A DNA stretch of 64,000 bases from Lewinellaceae bacterium (lineage in GTDB: Bacteria > Bacteroidota > Bacteroidia > Chitinophagales > Saprospiraceae): assembly GCA_020636135.1 (NCBI GenBank), contig JACJYK010000001.1, positions 2,404,501-2,468,500 of the forward strand, in the 5' to 3' direction. Positions 41,588-49,120 of this stretch are shown piece after piece. How positions within the stretch are numbered: the stretch's first letter is position 1; each line of letters opens with the position of its first letter. A program made the translations under genes and the position numbers. Under the pieces are notes generated by a model. It was not told the origin of the DNA, made no database searches, and saw only the letters and a list, made by a program, of their open reading frames with translations.

Positions 41588-41977
41588 TCAATTGCAAGAA
41601 AATAAGGAACGTGCATCCTCAATGATGCAATCTGTCGTGAGCCTCTTGTCCTCATCTGAAACGGTCACTTGCCACAGGTTTTCCCCATCCAATATTTTGA
41701 CCACTCGCTCCAAGTTGGCTACGTCGTCAAAATAGCATCTCAGGAAATACGAGGTTTTATATGGATTTGCCGTCTTACGGTACTTCGCTTTTGGCTTTGG
41801 CATCCTGTCAAGCTCGGATTTCAGTTTGTTGACCAATAGCAAGTCCCTATGGCCGAGCCACAAACTGAGACAGACAGGGTACTGAGAAGGAGGGAAGTTT
41901 TCGAAGTCTCTCTTGCAGGACGGAGTGTTCTTTCCTGCCTGAGCAATAATTCTGTCCTTGATGTATTCTTTAGTGAT
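41588..41977 (-). pseudogene. Small protein that has lost its start codon
   Basis: A 129-codon frame, strongly protein-like (ITKEYIKDRIIAQAGKNT to EDARSLFSCN). A near-perfect ribosome site AAGGAGAGG (minus strand, 41984-41992) sits 6 nt before codon ATC at 41977-41975, and no ATG, GTG or TTG is available until a TTG 38 codons later. ATC instead of ATG is the simplest explanation. First gene of a three-frame minus-strand run ending at 40405. Function unknown. Confidence 0.5.
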
Positions 41978-42153
41978 AACTTACCTCTCCTTGATTACAA
42001 ACGCACGAAATCTTTACTAATGGGTTTGGTCGGCTTTTTCAAGAAAGGAACTGCCTCCCAACTGAGGGGGCTGAAAAAGTTTGAAAAAAAATCTCAATAC
42101 AAATGACACCAGATAAGGCCAGAACATGTTTGAAAATTGTTTGAAAATAAAAA

Positions 42154-42183
42154 GAGGGTCAACCGAAATTTCGATTGACCCTC
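42154..42183 (-). terminator. Rho-independent terminator of tRNA-Pro
   Basis: GAGGGTCAA-C-CGAAATTTCG-A-TTGACCCTC forms a 30-nt near-palindrome. The only mismatch is a G-U wobble on the minus strand, and CTTTTTATTTT follows on that strand. It lies 33 nt beyond the tRNA 3' end. Confidence 0.8.
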
Positions 42184-42216
42184 TCGTAATTTGCTGAAAA
42201 TCAGCGTTTTAAAGTG

Positions 42217-42291
42217 TCGGGGTGGCAGGATTCGAACCTGCGGCCCCCTGCTCCCAAAGCAGGTACGCTAACCGGACTGCGCTACACCCCG
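42217..42291 (-). tRNA. tRNA-Pro (anticodon TGG)
   Basis: A 75-nt cloverleaf on the minus strand: acceptor CGGGGTG/CACCCCG, D-arm with AGTCCGGTTAGCG, anticodon arm CCTGC-TTTGGGA-GCAGG with anticodon TGG, and T-arm GCAGG-TTCGAAT-CCTGC. CCA is not encoded. A terminator lies on its 3' side; tandem tRNA-like copies lie on its 5' side. Confidence 0.95.
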
Positions 42292-42298
42292 TACTTTT

Positions 42299-42318
42299 CT
42301 TCTCATCTGTATGAGAAG
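42299..42318. repeat. Leader hairpin of the tRNA-Pro unit
   Basis: CTTCTCAT-CTGT-ATGAGAAG is an 8-bp stem 7 nt beyond the tRNA 5' end. Diverged equivalents lie at about 42440-42459 (CTTCTCA-N6-TGAGAAG) and 42583-42604 (CCTTCTCAA-CGGC-TTGAAAAGG). The stem is maintained in each copy despite base changes. Confidence 0.6.
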
Positions 42319-42332
42319 GCAGTAGTATTTTC

Positions 42333-42427
42333 TTTCAGAATCTGCGTCCCTCCCGCCTTCAGCGGGATACGCTAACCGGACTGCCTGCCCGTCCGTAGCC
42401 TTTGGCGAAGGCGGGCGCTACACCCCG
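42333..42427 (-). pseudogene. tRNA-like copy 1 carrying palindromic insert
   Basis: On the minus strand it reads CGGGGTGTAGCGC, then a 32-nt hairpin insert containing GCCCGCCTTCGCC, then GCAGTCCGGTTAGCGTA as in tRNA-Pro. A 17-nt anticodon arm TCCCG-CTGAAGG-CGGGA follows (anticodon GAA in tRNA numbering, U33 kept), replacing the TGG arm with exact length. The T-arm is only half present and the 3' acceptor strand is missing. It cannot be a normal tRNA. Confidence 0.6.
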
Positions 42428-42474
42428 TACTTTTCTTTTCTTCTCATCTGCTTGAGAAGGCGGTAGTATTCTCT

Positions 42475-42568
42475 TTCAGAACCTGCGAACCTCCCGCCTT
42501 CAGCGGGATGCGCTAAACGGACTGCCTGCCCGTCGGTAGCCTTTGGCGAAGGCGAGCGCTACACCCCG
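42475..42568 (-). pseudogene. tRNA-like copy 2 carrying palindromic insert
   Basis: Same organisation as copy 1, 141 bp further: acceptor CGGGGTGTAGCGC, 30-nt hairpin insert, GCAGTCCGTTTAGCGCA, anticodon arm TCCCG-CTGAAGG-CGGGA and the start of a T-arm (CGCAGGTTC). It differs from copy 1 at scattered positions, so the duplication is not recent. Confidence 0.6.
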
Positions 42569-42929
42569 AACTTTAAACTTTTACCTTCTCAACGGCTTGA
42601 AAAGGATGCCTCATCGAAGAAGCTTCACTTGCTTCCTTCAAAAGGCACGCAAAACTATTATTTTCCGTCGGCATTATCCAAATTTTAACCCATAAAGTAT
42701 CTGCATCCCATTACATATGTTAGTAAAAATAGAAATCCAACGCCCGAGCCAGTATCAGGATGACGATTTTAGGCAGCCAACACCGAATAATTCAGCGATG
42801 TTAAAGATATTTAAGACCAATTTCTCAATTCGTGCGTTTTGAATGGATTATATTGTATCACACCATATTTGAACACTCATTGGATACTTTCCCTACCTGT
42901 ATTAATTTGATCTTTATTCCCTCCAGTAT
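42569..42929. other. Intergenic stretch without recognisable gene
   Basis: After the third leader hairpin (42583-42604) I find no coding frame or RNA family up to an orphan terminator at 42930. The region between 42972 and 43112 likewise holds only the upstream sequence of the DUF1800 gene. Confidence 0.4.
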
Positions 42930-42971
42930 AAGCCCGGGTCTGTGAAATCATGTGATCCGGGCTTCTTTTTT
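42930..42971 (+). terminator. Orphan plus-strand terminator
   Basis: AAGCCCGG (42930-42937) pairs with CCGGGCTT (42957-42964) and CTTTTTT follows. No plus-strand gene lies upstream within 2 kb, so it may end a small non-coding RNA or be a relic of a lost gene. Confidence 0.65.
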
Positions 42972-43112
42972 GGGAAGATTTCTGACTTTATCCGCCGATT
43001 CAAGCTACCTTACCGGTTTCCGGGATAATCCAATGCATCAGCCGGTCGTTATCCATACGATCAGCAGGGCCCTCACCGGGCCACCATTCGACGAGCCAAA
43101 AGTACCGGAAAC

Positions 43113-44729
43113 GTGATCCAAACCAACCACACGACATCCCTCGCCTTACCGGCTTACCAGGGGCCATGGACCACCTCGGAGGCCGCCCACCTCTTGCGGA
43201 GGACCCTCTTTGGACCGACGCCTGACCAGATCATGGAAGCCGTTCATGCGGGACCGGAAGCGACGGTGGACCGGTTGCTGGCTGACCGGCCATTGCCCGA
43301 TCCACCCCTGCATTATAAAAATCATGATCCCGATGTGCCGGTCGGTACAACCTGGGTCGATGCTCCTTACCGGGAAGATATCCATGTGAAGCAGATGGCG
43401 AATCGCAACCGCAGCCTCTATGCCTGGAATATGGCGCTGTATTTGGAGAACACCCTTTCAATACGCGAAAAAATGGTGTTGTTCTGGCACAATCACTTTG
43501 CCATCCGCGCCATCGAGGATCCCAAATACCTTTACCGCTACAATGCAACCATCCGGGCGCAGGCCACCGGCAATTTCGCTACCCTGATCAAGCAGATGAC
43601 GGTCGACCCGGCCCTATTGATCTTTCTTAACGGCAACCGGAATCGCCGTGAGGCCCCCAACGAAAATTACGCCCGCGAACTGCTCGAGTTGTACACCGTC
43701 GGGAAAGGTCCCCAAACCGGACCGGGGGATTATACCAACTACACCGAGGCAGATGTCGGTGCCATCGCCCGGGCGCTCACCGGTTGGCACGATGAGGGCT
43801 TCCTGACAGAAACCGGTGGAGCGCAGGTCCAGGCCCGTTTTTCTTCCGACCATCATGATCCGGGAGATAAACAGTTGTCGCCCCGGCTGCAGTCCCGGTT
43901 AGTATGCAATCGGGAGGACACCGAATACCTGGAGTTGCTGGATATTTTATTGGAACAGGAAGCCACCGCCACACACCTCTGTTCCAAATTGTACCGGTGG
44001 CTGGTCGATGACCGGGTCGATGAGGTGATGCTGCGGGAGGTGATCCGGCCGTTGGGGGCCTTGTTGCGGCATGAAGACTATGAACTCAAACCGGTCTTGC
44101 GAAACATCCTGCTCAGTGCGCATTTCTATCGTGCGGACTACCGGGGGACCATCATCAAAAATCCGCTGGACCTGGTGACTTCCACAGTTAATCCTTTCCA
44201 GGATGGAGAGCCACTGGCTACCGGTCAAAGGTACGACCGGTGGTACCGGATCAATGAGTTGGTCCGCACGCTGCAAATGGATCCTTATGAGGTGCCCCAG
44301 GTCGCCGGCTGGGATGCCTATTACCGGGCGCCCTTGTATAACCGCCACTGGATCAATGCCGCCACCCTTCCCGTACGGATGGCCACCATTCAAACGTACC
44401 TGGACGAAGGATTTCCGGCGTTCGAAGGCAACGGCCCACGGATCCGTCCGGCGTGTGCCAAATGGATTATCCGGCATGACCATCCCGGTGAAGCGGTGGC
44501 CTTAACGACCTCACTGACGCAATGGCTCCTCCCGGTACCGCTGGCCGGGGATGAAATCCTGGAATTGAGTAAGAGCCTTGCTCCCGTCAATTTCTCCGGA
44601 AGTTGGCAGGACTTAATCCTTGCTTACCAGGAAGACCCACACGCCTCCGGCCTGGAGGTCGAGGTGGATGCATGCATGAAACGATTGATCAAGCGGATAT
44701 TTTTTCATCCATCCTTTCAACTCAGCTAA
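43113..44729 (+). CDS. DUF1800 family protein
   Basis: A 538-residue protein with the family order: AHLLRRTLFGPT near 25, REKMVLFWHNHFA near 118, ANENYARELLELYTVG-like motif (APNENYARELLELYTVG) near 190, ARALTGWHDEGF near 225 and LRNILLSAHFYRADYRGTIIKNPLDLV near 325. Start is GTG 43113. It pairs with the DUF1501 gene 8 bp downstream, a standard exported couple in Planctomycetes and Bacteroidota of unknown function. GC content and codon use are clearly higher than in the preceding block. Confidence 0.92.
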   Translation: MIQTNHTTSLALPAYQGPWTTSEAAHLLRRTLFGPTPDQIMEAVHAGPEATVDRLLADRPLPDPPLHYKNHDPDVPVGTTWVDAPYREDIHVKQMANRNRSLYAWNMALYLENTLSIREKMVLFWHNHFAIRAIEDPKYLYRYNATIRAQATGNFATLIKQMTVDPALLIFLNGNRNRREAPNENYARELLELYTVGKGPQTGPGDYTNYTEADVGAIARALTGWHDEGFLTETGGAQVQARFSSDHHDPGDKQLSPRLQSRLVCNREDTEYLELLDILLEQEATATHLCSKLYRWLVDDRVDEVMLREVIRPLGALLRHEDYELKPVLRNILLSAHFYRADYRGTIIKNPLDLVTSTVNPFQDGEPLATGQRYDRWYRINELVRTLQMDPYEVPQVAGWDAYYRAPLYNRHWINAATLPVRMATIQTYLDEGFPAFEGNGPRIRPACAKWIIRHDHPGEAVALTTSLTQWLLPVPLAGDEILELSKSLAPVNFSGSWQDLILAYQEDPHASGLEVEVDACMKRLIKRIFFHPSFQLS

Positions 44730-44737
44730 ATCGGAGC

Positions 44738-45973
44738 ATGAAGCGCAGATCCTTTTTACGGACTTCAGGCCTGCTTGCCGCTATCCCTTACGGGTTAAAT
44801 GGGCAGTGGCTGTCCACATTTTCACGGATATGGCCGCAGGAAAGCGACCGGATTCTTGTGCTTATTCAATTAAACGGCGGCAACGACGGGCTGGGCTGCG
44901 TGGTGCCTATCGCGGACTACGACCGGCTGTACCAGGTCCGCCCCAAGCTGATGGTCCCACAACCCAAACTCCTGCCCGTTGATGACCAAACCGCACTCCA
45001 TCCATCCCTGTCCGCAATCAGGCAATTGTATGACGAAGGCTTATTGGGCATCGCCCAGGGGGTAGGCTATCCTGAACCAAATCGCTCCCACTTTCGCTCG
45101 CTGGACATCATGACCTCCGGGTCCCCGTCCGATGAGATCTGGCAAAGCGGCTGGCTGGGCAGGTACCGGGAAGGATTGGAACGGTCGCCGGCTCCACCGG
45201 ATGCGGATCCTTACGCCATCACCATGGGCTATTCGATCAGCAACACCTGTCAGGGTATGGTAACCAATTTCAGCACGGCCCTGGTTGACCCGTTTACCAC
45301 GATTCAGGTGCCTGCGGGTGGCCGGAACGTCGAACCGCCATTCTCCCGCCACCGGGAAGAAATGGAATACATCCGGATGATCAGCACACAGACATTGGAC
45401 CATTCCCGCAGCATCAAACGTGCCGCTCAGTTGGGTTCCAATCGTATTTCCTACCCGGAATCAGAATTGGGGCGTCAGCTGCAAAGCATCGCTCAGTTGA
45501 TCTCCGGAGGGCTGCAAACCCAGGTATACATCGCGCATTTATCGGGCTTCGACACCCATGCCGACCAGATCCAACCGGAAAGCAATGGATTGTTGGGCCG
45601 GCAGCCGGAACTTTTGACGGATTTGTCGCAATGCATCCATGCCTTTACACAAGACCTGGCCAGGCAGCAGCTGGATCACCGGGTCTTTGGGATGACCTTT
45701 TCCGAATTCGGACGGCAAATCCGGGCCAATGAAAGCAACGGCACGGACCATGGAGATGCTTCCGCCGTATTTTATTTCGGTGGAAAGGTCAATCCAGCAG
45801 TCATCGGGTCTTCACCCGCCATACCGGAGGAGGTACCGGACCAGGCGGCCCTGACCATGCAATTGGACATCAGAGATGTCTACCAGACGATTCTAACCGA
45901 TTGGTTCGGGGCTTCAACAGCCTCTTCCCCCAGATGGGCTGAAGGGAAAAGGATTCCGCTATTCCGCGGATAG
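44738..45973 (+). CDS. DUF1501 family protein (Tat-exported)
   Basis: A 411-residue protein beginning MKRRSFLRTSGLLAAIPYG, a twin-arginine-like signal. Family motifs are RILVLIQLNGGNDGLG near 43, ALHPSLSAIRQLYDEG near 88, YIAHLSGFDTHADQI near 266 and MTFSEFGRQIRAN and GTDHGDASAVFYFGG near 320-350, resembling sulfatase/alkaline-phosphatase-fold metal sites. ATG 44738 has GGAG upstream. Confidence 0.92.
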   Translation: MKRRSFLRTSGLLAAIPYGLNGQWLSTFSRIWPQESDRILVLIQLNGGNDGLGCVVPIADYDRLYQVRPKLMVPQPKLLPVDDQTALHPSLSAIRQLYDEGLLGIAQGVGYPEPNRSHFRSLDIMTSGSPSDEIWQSGWLGRYREGLERSPAPPDADPYAITMGYSISNTCQGMVTNFSTALVDPFTTIQVPAGGRNVEPPFSRHREEMEYIRMISTQTLDHSRSIKRAAQLGSNRISYPESELGRQLQSIAQLISGGLQTQVYIAHLSGFDTHADQIQPESNGLLGRQPELLTDLSQCIHAFTQDLARQQLDHRVFGMTFSEFGRQIRANESNGTDHGDASAVFYFGGKVNPAVIGSSPAIPEEVPDQAALTMQLDIRDVYQTILTDWFGASTASSPRWAEGKRIPLFRG

Positions 45974-46166
45974 TAAAGTCTAAATTCTGAGAATTATTGG
46001 GCAGTTGCCGGTCGGAGCTGACCGGGCACGGGTAGCCGATACCTGCATGGGTCCACGCAAGTTATTCATAAGAACAAAGTAAAAATCGGGGGGTAAAAGT
46101 GAACTCAGCCGAAGGGGGGTAAGTTCAGAACTGCGTTTGGAAATTCAAGATGGTTGGTTTAAGGGA

Positions 46167-47372
46167 TCAATTGCTCCGGGCCTGCTTGATGACAATATTG
46201 TACAGCGATTGGACTAAAATCATGAGGTCGGTCCGCAAGGGATTCCGTTCATACGATTTCAGGTACTTCACTTCGGAAGCAACGATCTCGTCAAAAGTCT
46301 TTGGTAAATCGGCATAAAAGGGAGGAATATATCCCGGCTTAAAGTTCTTGCGTAATTCTCTGGCTTCTTCCGGATACAGGCTCAGGTAATGACTGCTCAC
46401 CGGCCGGACGCCAATCAATTTAATGTCTCCCCGCAACAAGTTGATCAACATCGGTATCTCGTCCAGCCAGTATTTGCGCAGGAATTTACCGACGGTGTTG
46501 ATGCGCGGGTCACTCTTGAATTTGCCTCCGGATTGAAGCCCGTAAGCTTCGTAAATGTACTTCTGGAGGTATTCGGAGAATGGATACATCGTCCGGAATT
46601 TATAGACATGGATGGGTTTTCCATTTTTACCCATGCGCTTCAGTGAGATGATGGGGCCATAACTGGCGTGGGTGTTGAATGCCGGCTCATCCACTTTTTT
46701 GGCGGCGAAATAAACCAGGCCGTTGTCGTGGATGGTGTCCAGGATCTTGTACCCACAAGACATCAGCCGGCCGTACGTCTCCATCTCAGAAATCACCCGG
46801 TTCTTTCCCTTGGTCAAACGGAAATACAACTTTTTCAATTGAGGCATTTTGGGCCACACCCGGTTGATCACGTAGTCGAAGCCATAGGCCACCTGTTTGA
46901 AGGGTTTGGGAATCCGAGCCAGGAATCCTTGTTTGCGGTGACTGGCGGTCTCCACACAGCCGATTATGTGTCCGTTAGGCCGCAGGATGCCGTTGATGGA
47001 TTCAAGCACCTTATTAATGTGCCGCATATCGTTCAATCGCAGCAGATTGACGACACATCCGGTGCCTGCTTCATAATCGGCAAACCATGGATTGACATTC
47101 ATCGGGTTGATGGGGACGTCGGTTTCAACCAACATCATATCCCATGCCATATCGAGATCGGCATATTCCTCGATGAATTGCAGGACATTCTCGGAAACCC
47201 GTTGTCTTAACGCCTTCCGGTACGTCCTTTCCCGCCTTAGTACACTGGGATCGGTCGTGGTGATCGTGGAGGTGGAGATCGCAGGAGGTGCGATGGGAGT
47301 GGCAGTATCTGCCAAGGCATTGGAGGTCAAATAACTCGCAAGGCCAGGCAGAGTCAACTGTTGAGTTGCCAT
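46167..47372 (-). CDS. Sugar-phosphate transferase with methyltransferase-like N-terminus
   Basis: A 401-residue protein. The C-terminal about 170 residues are the bacterial sugar transferase domain of initiating phosphoglycosyl transferases: VYKFRTMYPFSEYLQ, SDPRINTVGKFLRKYWLDEIPMLINL (catalytic Asp-Glu) and GVRPVSSHYLSLYP. The usual N-terminal membrane anchor is absent; residues about 40-240 instead resemble a SAM-methyltransferase-like fold (VVNLLRLNDMRHINKVLESI, GHIIGCVETASHRK). It should attach the first sugar phosphate to undecaprenyl phosphate and is the last gene of the operon. Confidence 0.85.
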   Translation of the reverse strand: MATQQLTLPGLASYLTSNALADTATPIAPPAISTSTITTTDPSVLRRERTYRKALRQRVSENVLQFIEEYADLDMAWDMMLVETDVPINPMNVNPWFADYEAGTGCVVNLLRLNDMRHINKVLESINGILRPNGHIIGCVETASHRKQGFLARIPKPFKQVAYGFDYVINRVWPKMPQLKKLYFRLTKGKNRVISEMETYGRLMSCGYKILDTIHDNGLVYFAAKKVDEPAFNTHASYGPIISLKRMGKNGKPIHVYKFRTMYPFSEYLQKYIYEAYGLQSGGKFKSDPRINTVGKFLRKYWLDEIPMLINLLRGDIKLIGVRPVSSHYLSLYPEEARELRKNFKPGYIPPFYADLPKTFDEIVASEVKYLKSYERNPLRTDLMILVQSLYNIVIKQARSN

Positions 47373-47433
47373 GGTGCATACTTTTTATAAACTGGTTTCG
47401 AAAAATTGGTTTAAGATCCGCGGGGGCAGTTGG

Positions 47434-47469
47434 TTGGTATGGTTGGTATGATTGGTTTGGTTGGTCTGT
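47434..47469. repeat. Four 9-bp tandem repeats
   Basis: TTGGTATGG, TTGGTATGA, TTGGTTTGG and TTGGTCTGT in a row, between the sugar transferase start and the deacetylase 3' end. Low-complexity spacer; function unknown. Confidence 0.6.
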
Positions 47470-47473
47470 CTTT

Positions 47474-48241
47474 TTAGTTGGTCTTTCGCAGTTTTATCAA
47501 TGCATATTTTATGGTGTTTTTTAGTTTTTGAATAAAGAAGTCCCTCCACCACTGCTGGTTATCATCGGTCCAGCGTTCAGGGTGAAAATTGAACATAACC
47601 TGTTCCGGGAAATTCCCATTTTTTATGCAATGGATTATTTCTTCCGTGTGGTGAAAAGAGAGGTTAAAATTGGATTTTACCTTATCGCGCACACTGACTT
47701 TGTAACCGTCCCAACGGCGTCCGGTGTCCGTGAGGTAAAATATTTTTTTAAAATCCAAATCCAGGTAGGGTTCCGCCAGGATTTTGTATTGCTTATAATC
47801 GTAGGATTTCCAGATGTCACGGTTATCATATCTGCTCCGTGGGCTGCCATGCATACATATCGTTTCGATAGGCACAATCAAACGAAGCTTTTTCAGGTGT
47901 TTCTCGAAATAGTCCAAAGCCACCGCAGGATCACCATGGGCAAAATCCATATCTTCATAATGATATCCGATCTCATGGCCCATGGAAGCGATCTCACGAA
48001 TGACTTCTGGGTCGTAACTTTCCGGCACGACCCTGAAATAAAAAGTCGATTGTATGCCGTATTCATGCTGGATTCTGGCAAATTGCAATGAATGCAATTT
48101 CCGATCATCCACGTCCTGTCTTAATAAAATGACCCTGGCGGCAGGATTGCGGACAAAATCCCTGACAGTTTGGAACACATATCCTTCATGAACAAGCGCA
48201 TCCAGTAACCTGCGATAGCTTACCGTCGTAAAATCTCTCAT
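47474..48241 (-). CDS. Divergent polysaccharide deacetylase-like protein
   Basis: A 255-residue protein with a degenerate NodB layout: VILLRQDVDDRKLHS takes the place of TFDDG, and MGHEIGYHYEDMDFAHGD the place of the HxxxH motif. It keeps ICMHGSPRSRYDN and ends MFNFHPERW. It might be a hydrolase with altered metal ligands. It lies in the exopolysaccharide operon between the sugar transferase and another deacetylase. Confidence 0.7.
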   Translation of the reverse strand: MRDFTTVSYRRLLDALVHEGYVFQTVRDFVRNPAARVILLRQDVDDRKLHSLQFARIQHEYGIQSTFYFRVVPESYDPEVIREIASMGHEIGYHYEDMDFAHGDPAVALDYFEKHLKKLRLIVPIETICMHGSPRSRYDNRDIWKSYDYKQYKILAEPYLDLDFKKIFYLTDTGRRWDGYKVSVRDKVKSNFNLSFHHTEEIIHCIKNGNFPEQVMFNFHPERWTDDNQQWWRDFFIQKLKNTIKYALIKLRKTN

Positions 48242-48317
48242 GTCGATGACGGGTTATCTGGCCCTTAATATGGTTTTACAAATTTCATTTGGTGCTTTTC
48301 CGGAATCCCTGGTTGCT

Positions 48318-49091
48318 CTAAGAACCAACCTGGGCGAAATGGAGCTTTTGAATTGGCTTATACAGTAAAGTTTGAGCTTCATCGATCGATCGTACTGCCA
48401 TCGAGCGAATTTCACAAGACTTGAGAACCTGGTCAAAATATTCAGGTGAACACCCATATTGGGTATATTCTTTCTGGACATCATGGGTGTGGAATATGAT
48501 CCATGCATTGTGATGCAAGGCCATATCCAATTTATGTTCAATATCCTTTATACTGTATTTTTGCTCGTACAGCTTTATGGATTTCAGGTTTGCCATATCC
48601 ACATTTCCAAAGTTGAGACCTGGCCTGTTTCCTCTGGCAGATAAAAACTGTTTACCCACGAATTTTTTAAGCGGATAGGTTTCCGACCCAAATGGAAATG
48701 AAAAATTCTGAAATTTCATTCCTGGAAATAATTGACTGAGCCGGTGCTGGTTGTATTCAATATCCTGAATTGCCTTTGCCCTGCTTATCTGACTCAGATC
48801 GATATGACCGTAAGTGTGACAGCCTATCTCATGACCCTGGTTAACAATTCGCTTTAATTGGGCCAACTGGAAATTCGGTTGTGATTTTAAACCCAGGAAT
48901 TTAAATGAAACGTAAAATGTACCATGAAATTCCCTTTGCCATAACAGATCGCCGGCATGATCAAAAGTACACCCATAGGAATCATCGAATGTGAAAGATA
49001 CGATAGGCGCTTTCAGATCTATGGTTTGGTATTTTTGGTAAAACTGCGTGGCAAAGCTTCTACGCATAAATTTCAGCAATCGGTACATCAT
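48318..49091 (-). CDS. Polysaccharide deacetylase (NodB family)
   Basis: A 257-residue NodB-domain protein: VSFTFDDSYGCTFDHAG (metal Asp), GHEIGCHTYGHIDLSQIS (metal histidines) and FPFGSETYPLKK. It removes N-acetyl groups from a polysaccharide. No signal peptide is obvious, so it may act on a lipid-linked or cytoplasmic intermediate. Part of the minus-strand operon. Confidence 0.87.
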   Translation of the reverse strand: MMYRLLKFMRRSFATQFYQKYQTIDLKAPIVSFTFDDSYGCTFDHAGDLLWQREFHGTFYVSFKFLGLKSQPNFQLAQLKRIVNQGHEIGCHTYGHIDLSQISRAKAIQDIEYNQHRLSQLFPGMKFQNFSFPFGSETYPLKKFVGKQFLSARGNRPGLNFGNVDMANLKSIKLYEQKYSIKDIEHKLDMALHHNAWIIFHTHDVQKEYTQYGCSPEYFDQVLKSCEIRSMAVRSIDEAQTLLYKPIQKLHFAQVGS

Positions 49092-49120
49092 GAATTATTG
49101 GTTTGTTGGTAATTTCTAAA

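Noticed and set aside
41849..42106. A plus-strand frame of 85 codons near the tRNA.
   Set aside because: It lies opposite a better minus-strand frame with a strong ribosome site and crosses into intergenic sequence; composition is not protein-like.
42299..42604. CRISPR-like array next to the tRNA.
   Set aside because: Units are tRNA-derived with internal palindromes, only three copies, and the intervening sequence is also repeated, so there are no spacers.
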